A DNA stretch of 55,019 nt. Origin: JBELHO01 sp042091375. Lineage in GTDB: Bacteria; Pseudomonadota; Gammaproteobacteria; Enterobacterales; Alteromonadaceae. The notes beneath the pieces were generated by a model, which worked only from the letters and a program-made list of their open reading frames with translations, did no database searches and was not told the DNA's origin. A program made the translations under genes and the position numbers. Location: NCBI GenBank assembly GCA_042091375.1, contig JBELHO010000018.1:1-55019 (forward strand), given 5' to 3'. Below, piece after piece: positions 51,286-55,019 of this stretch. Positions within the stretch are counted from its first letter, which is position 1. Every line of letters begins with the position of its first letter.

Positions 51286-52458
51286 TTAACTTAACGTTTT
51301 GATTGCCCTTCCAATACCATCTACTGTTAAAGGATACATTTTATTGGCAAACAACTCATTGATAAGTGAAATTGAGTGATAATAGGACCAATGCACTTCC
51401 GGTTGTGGGTTTAACCAAACCACTTTATCGAAATAGTTGGTTATTTGTTTAATGTAGTGACTGCCCGGTTGTTGATTCCAATGTTCAACACTACCGCCAC
51501 GGGCAATAATCTCGTATGGCCCCATAGTCGCATCACCCACAAATATTACTTTGTAGTCACAACCAAACGTGCGTGTGAGTTGTTTTATATCAATAGTGTC
51601 TGTGCGACGTCTATTGTTGTCACGCCAAACCTTGTCATAGATACAATTGTGAAAATAAAAAAATTCTAGGTGTTTAAATTCACTATGTGCGGCTAAAAAC
51701 AACTCTTCACAAGTGTGAATGTACTCATCCATCGAACCACCTATATCAAAGAACATCAGTACTTTAACAGCATTATGGCGTTCCGGTTGCATATGCACAT
51801 CTAATAATCCAGCATTTTTTGCGGTTGAGCTAATAGTACTATTAATGTCAAGTTGTTCACTCTCGCCTGTGCGAGCGAATTTTCTTAATTTTTTTAATGC
51901 TAGTTTGATATTTCTAGTACCGAGTTCTCGATCTTGATCAAAATTTTTAAACTCGCGTTTGTCCCATACTTTTACCGCACTTTTGTTTCTGTTTTGGTGT
52001 TGACCTACCCTTATACCCTCAGGATTAAAGCCATAGGCACCAAATGGCGATGTACCTCCGGTACCTATCCATTTATTGCCCCCTGCATGGCGTTTCTTTT
52101 GCTCTTCAAGTCTTTGCTTTAATGCCTTCATTAACTGTTCAATACCACCCAAGGACTTTAATTTTTGCTGTTCTTCGACACTTAATTGTTTTTCAAATTG
52201 TTTTTTTAACCACTCCTCTGGGAGAAGTTGATCAAAGATATCAATTTGTTCAATACCTTTAAAGTATTCTGCAAATGCGCGGTCATACTTGTCGTAATGT
52301 ATTTCATCTTTAACCATGACAACCTTAGCCAAGTGATAAAAGTCATCAACATCAGCAAATATTATTCCTGTTTTTAACAGTGCAATTAAGTCTAACAATT
52401 CGCGCAAACTGCAAGGTACTTTATGTTTTTTTAACGACAGGAAAAAATCAATAAACAC
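51286..52458 (-). CDS. VWA domain protein, CoxE-like, partner of MoxR
   Basis: This 390-residue protein has an N-terminal helical region (about 1-125), a glycine-rich basic linker (GGNKWIGTGGTSPFGAYGFN), and a C-terminal VWA domain with the metal site D238-I-G-G-S242. CoxE-like VWA proteins work with MoxR ATPases as chaperone-like pairs that help mature or activate other proteins. The start is a GTG at 52458 with AGGTGAG 6 bases upstream. It lies 7 bases after the MoxR gene. The client is unknown. Confidence 0.88.
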   Translation of the reverse strand: MFIDFFLSLKKHKVPCSLRELLDLIALLKTGIIFADVDDFYHLAKVVMVKDEIHYDKYDRAFAEYFKGIEQIDIFDQLLPEEWLKKQFEKQLSVEEQQKLKSLGGIEQLMKALKQRLEEQKKRHAGGNKWIGTGGTSPFGAYGFNPEGIRVGQHQNRNKSAVKVWDKREFKNFDQDRELGTRNIKLALKKLRKFARTGESEQLDINSTISSTAKNAGLLDVHMQPERHNAVKVLMFFDIGGSMDEYIHTCEELFLAAHSEFKHLEFFYFHNCIYDKVWRDNNRRRTDTIDIKQLTRTFGCDYKVIFVGDATMGPYEIIARGGSVEHWNQQPGSHYIKQITNYFDKVVWLNPQPEVHWSYYHSISLINELFANKMYPLTVDGIGRAIKTLS

Positions 52459-52465
52459 GGTTATC

Positions 52466-53299
52466 TCACCTATCTCTTCTACTCATAAACACCAGTTTTT
52501 CTAGCAGTGACACATCCTGTTCATTTTTTAATAAGGCGCCAAATAAGGGGATCACATCTGATTTATTATTAATTAATTCATCTTGCGCTATATCATCAGC
52601 CATTAACAATTTTAGCCAATCAATTAATTCTGAAGTCGATGGTTTTTTCTTGATCCCCGGTAGATCCCTTAACTCGAAAAACACTTCTAAGGCGGTTGAC
52701 AATAAATCTTGTTTAACATTGGGGTAATGCACATCAATAATTTTTTGCATCTCGTCTTTTGAGGGAAATTTAATGTAGTGAAAAAAACAACGCCGCAAAA
52801 AAGCATCGGGTAATTCTTTTTCATTATTTGAGGTGATAATAATAATCGGTCTTTGCACCGCGGTGATTAATTGTTGCGTTTCATAAACAAAAAATTCCAT
52901 TTTATCTAGCTCTTGCAACAAATCGTTAGGAAATTCAATATCGGCTTTATCTATCTCATCTATAAGTAAAATAGGTCTTTGGCTGGCCTCGAATGCTTGC
53001 CATAACTTACCCTTGATAATATAATTAGCAATGTCGTTTACCCGTTTATCACCAAGTTGACTATCGCGTAGCCTCGATACTGCATCGTATTCGTATAGAC
53101 CTTGTTGTGCTTTTGTTGTCGACTTAATGTGCCATTGAAAAAGTTGGCAATTAAGCGACTTTGCTAGCTCTTCGGCTAACTGGGTTTTCCCTGTACCTGG
53201 TTCACCTTTTATCAGTAAAGGTTTTTCTAGGCTTATAGCGGCATTAACGGCTAGGCTAAGATCATCCGAGGCAATATAATTATCTGTACTGTTGAACAT
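52466..53299 (-). CDS. MoxR family AAA+ ATPase
   Basis: This 277-residue ATPase has Walker A GEPGTGKT (32-39), Walker B PILLIDEIDKAD (about 109-119), sensor 1 ITSNNEKELPDAFLRRCFFHYI with arginine finger, and a C-terminal lid. It is the first gene of a MoxR-VWA pair. Such pairs remodel or insert cofactors into partner proteins in other bacteria. No candidate client lies next to them, so the role is open. It is divergent from the histidine kinase gene. Confidence 0.9.
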   Translation of the reverse strand: MFNSTDNYIASDDLSLAVNAAISLEKPLLIKGEPGTGKTQLAEELAKSLNCQLFQWHIKSTTKAQQGLYEYDAVSRLRDSQLGDKRVNDIANYIIKGKLWQAFEASQRPILLIDEIDKADIEFPNDLLQELDKMEFFVYETQQLITAVQRPIIIITSNNEKELPDAFLRRCFFHYIKFPSKDEMQKIIDVHYPNVKQDLLSTALEVFFELRDLPGIKKKPSTSELIDWLKLLMADDIAQDELINNKSDVIPLFGALLKNEQDVSLLEKLVFMSRRDR

Positions 53300-53624
53300 G
53301 TTAAAACCTTTGAAATCGAATCAATGTTGACCATAACATAAACTAATATGTGAGAAGTAGAACAGCATTTAGTTTTTAATTTTATCATTAGAGTTATTAA
53401 TGCATGACATCAATAAACATTCCAACAAATAATACACTAATAAAACATAAAAACATTATAAAAATGTTAATTTTTAATTAATATAGATAAGTAAAAAAGC
53501 CTCTTATTGCATTTTAAAGCGACTTTGTGTTTTCAGCTTGATTTATTGTGTTTTATACACCATGTTAAACGACCTAATGAAATTTCAAACAGATCCTTCC
53601 TTCTATGCAAAATTACTTTAGACG
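53300..53624. other. divergent promoter region between MoxR and the kinase
   Basis: About 325 AT-rich bases separate the two divergent genes and should carry both promoters. The only symmetric item is a short AACATT/AATGTT pair near 53452-53468. I see no small gene. Confidence 0.5.
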
Positions 53625-54959
53625 ATGACAGTGTTTTTAGAATTCTATACCTTAATATTTGTGCAATTTGGTGTGCTCTTTATCTCATCTTTAGCCTTTC
53701 ATCTTATGTTGCGCCTAGACACTAATAATCATGCATTGATGCATTGGCGTAACGGTGCATTTATATCAGCCTTTGGTGCTCTAACCTTGTCTTTGTTTAA
53801 TTATTTACCTGCTGAACTGGCAGGTATCGTTGGTGTTTCAGCATTGGTGCTAGGCTACATTTATTTTTGGTACGGCACCGCTAACCTTGTTAGTTCAACA
53901 AAACGTTCAAGCAAACTTTTATATGGTTTATCACTGGCATTTCTATTTACCACTAGTTTGACAATTTTATGCGAACGCTATGAAGTGGGATACGGTATAA
54001 GAGTTATTTTGATGAGTATTTTTTTAACTGTACTGCCCTTTTTGTCTATTCGAGAGTTACTCGTAGCAAAAAACAAAGTTTTTACCGTTGGCTCAAAGTT
54101 GCTCGTTATTGGCTTTGCTGTAGTGTTTTTAGTTTCATTATTACGCTTAATAATCACTGTACAGGATTTAGAAACCAAACCTAAATCGATTGATTTAATT
54201 GCTTTTTATGTGTACACCATCTCATATATTATATTAGTACTGGGGATAATTTTGATTATTCAGGAAAGGTTACAAAGAAAATTAAATGACATCGCTGCTT
54301 GTATTGCTCATGAAGTTAACAACCCCTTGAATATAATCGCCACATACAGTGAAGCTTTATTACATTTCCCTCAAAATAAAAATAAAGTAGACGAAAAATT
54401 AACTGTGATCCTAAAATCCACTGAACGTATTGCTCATGTTGTTAGAACCATAGATAACCTATCTGTTGATCACGTTGAAAGTCGTAAAGTCATGTTAAGA
54501 TTGATCAATTGTATAGAAGATAGCTGTGAGTTACTTAAAGGAAAACTAGAGAAAAACACTATTAAAGTCATCACACATTTTCAAGCACCAGGGTTAATTT
54601 ATGGCAATGACATGGAGATTGTTCAAGTCATCTCAAATTTAATGGTCAATGCGATAGATGCTGTTAAAAATAGCAAAGACAAATGGATCAAAATTAATAT
54701 AGTAGATTGCAATACTCATTTAGAATTAGCCATCGAAGATTCTGGCGTCGGGATAACTTATGAAGATAGAACCAAAGTATTTAATCCCTCCTTTACCACT
54801 AAAAAACAACGTGGTGGCAAGGGGCTCGGCTTAGCAATTACCCAACAAATCTTATCAGAACACAATGCTACTATTGATTTAGATAGAGAATCTAAACATA
54901 CCCGTTTTGTTATTAAATTTCAAAAACAATCACAATTAAATAATACTCATAACAACTGA
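53625..54959 (+). CDS. membrane sensor histidine kinase
   Basis: This 444-residue protein has about seven membrane segments in residues 5-213 and no large periplasmic domain. It continues with a dimerisation domain holding H229 (AHEVNNPLN) and a catalytic ATPase domain with the N box (SNLMVNAIDAV), DSGVGI and GGKGLGLAI. It should phosphorylate itself in response to a membrane or intracellular signal. No response regulator is next to it in the window, so it is an orphan here; one could begin beyond the right edge. The signal is unknown. Confidence 0.9.
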   Translation: MTVFLEFYTLIFVQFGVLFISSLAFHLMLRLDTNNHALMHWRNGAFISAFGALTLSLFNYLPAELAGIVGVSALVLGYIYFWYGTANLVSSTKRSSKLLYGLSLAFLFTTSLTILCERYEVGYGIRVILMSIFLTVLPFLSIRELLVAKNKVFTVGSKLLVIGFAVVFLVSLLRLIITVQDLETKPKSIDLIAFYVYTISYIILVLGIILIIQERLQRKLNDIAACIAHEVNNPLNIIATYSEALLHFPQNKNKVDEKLTVILKSTERIAHVVRTIDNLSVDHVESRKVMLRLINCIEDSCELLKGKLEKNTIKVITHFQAPGLIYGNDMEIVQVISNLMVNAIDAVKNSKDKWIKINIVDCNTHLELAIEDSGVGITYEDRTKVFNPSFTTKKQRGGKGLGLAITQQILSEHNATIDLDRESKHTRFVIKFQKQSQLNNTHNN

Positions 54960-55019
54960 GCGCAAAGAAATAAAAAACCGTTGATTTTTCATTGATAAAA
55001 TCGAATGGATAATTTAAAT

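Overview
The window is a chromosomal segment of an AT-rich marine-type gammaproteobacterium. The protein sequences and gene orders fit Alteromonadales, most likely a Colwellia- or Thalassotalea-like member of Colwelliaceae. This is inferred from gene order and protein resemblance, not from a search. Most of the window is conserved housekeeping DNA. Two runs of exactly 100 N (20766-20865 and 36915-37014) are scaffold gaps of unknown true size.

Layout. 1-352: a tandem repeat with tRNA-like pieces, then tRNA-Ser(UGA). 655-2561: a phosphoribosyltransferase and an EAL-HDOD signalling protein. 2521-4474: a lone tyrosine recombinase with a relic of a second recombinase and a duplicated gene tail. 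4475-9242: an amino-acid-type binding protein, then a block of pyrC, a double-domain PTPS/QueD-like protein and an M23 peptidase, then yejK. 9330-11289: yejL and yejM (lapC), whose 3' end has spread into an 86-bp tandem array. 11808-12510: tRNA-Pro(GGG) and an FKBP isomerase. 12703-13261: a HicB-like protein behind four evenly spaced 17-bp repeats. 13350-18492: the divergent biotin cluster bioBFCD/bioA with a probable BirA operator. 18694-23664: asnS, ydjA, sppA and ansA. 23746-25767: a chemoreceptor. 26084-29528: an operon of zinc-ribbon protein, yeaC and a large DUF349 protein. 29615-32866: an AGCS alanine/Na+ symporter, an M14 carboxypeptidase and a thioredoxin-like protein. 33094-39776: ftsK-lolA-rarA-crcB-serS. 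39861-41602: lrp and ald, divergent. 41843-44523: trxB-aat-bpt-infA. 44598-47207: clpS-clpA. 47411-49008: a cspD-like gene and icd. 49474-54959: a UMF1-type MFS transporter, a MoxR/VWA pair and a sensor histidine kinase.

How the genes work together. The stretch serS-crcB-rarA-lolA-ftsK-lrp-trxB-aat-infA-clpA-clpS-cspD keeps the order of the E. coli 20-minute region. It lacks cydDC, has ald beside lrp, and has bpt inserted after aat. As a result both aminoacyl-protein transferases (Aat, Bpt), the adaptor ClpS and the unfoldase ClpA sit within about 4.5 kb, which is nearly a whole bacterial N-degron pathway. Lrp next to alanine dehydrogenase suggests local control of alanine catabolism. The biotin cluster supplies the last four synthetic steps plus BioC; bioH is not in the window.

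The most unusual signals are sequence-architectural: a 57-bp/19-residue repeat inside lolA that explains an assembly gap, the integrase-tail relic fused to a copy of the neighbouring gene's tail, four 17-bp repeats at three-helical-turn spacing before a HicB-like gene with no HicA, tandem repeats seeded by the end of yejM, and a duplicated PTPS whose catalytic residues look divided between its halves. I found no CRISPR array, prophage, insertion sequence or obvious defence island.
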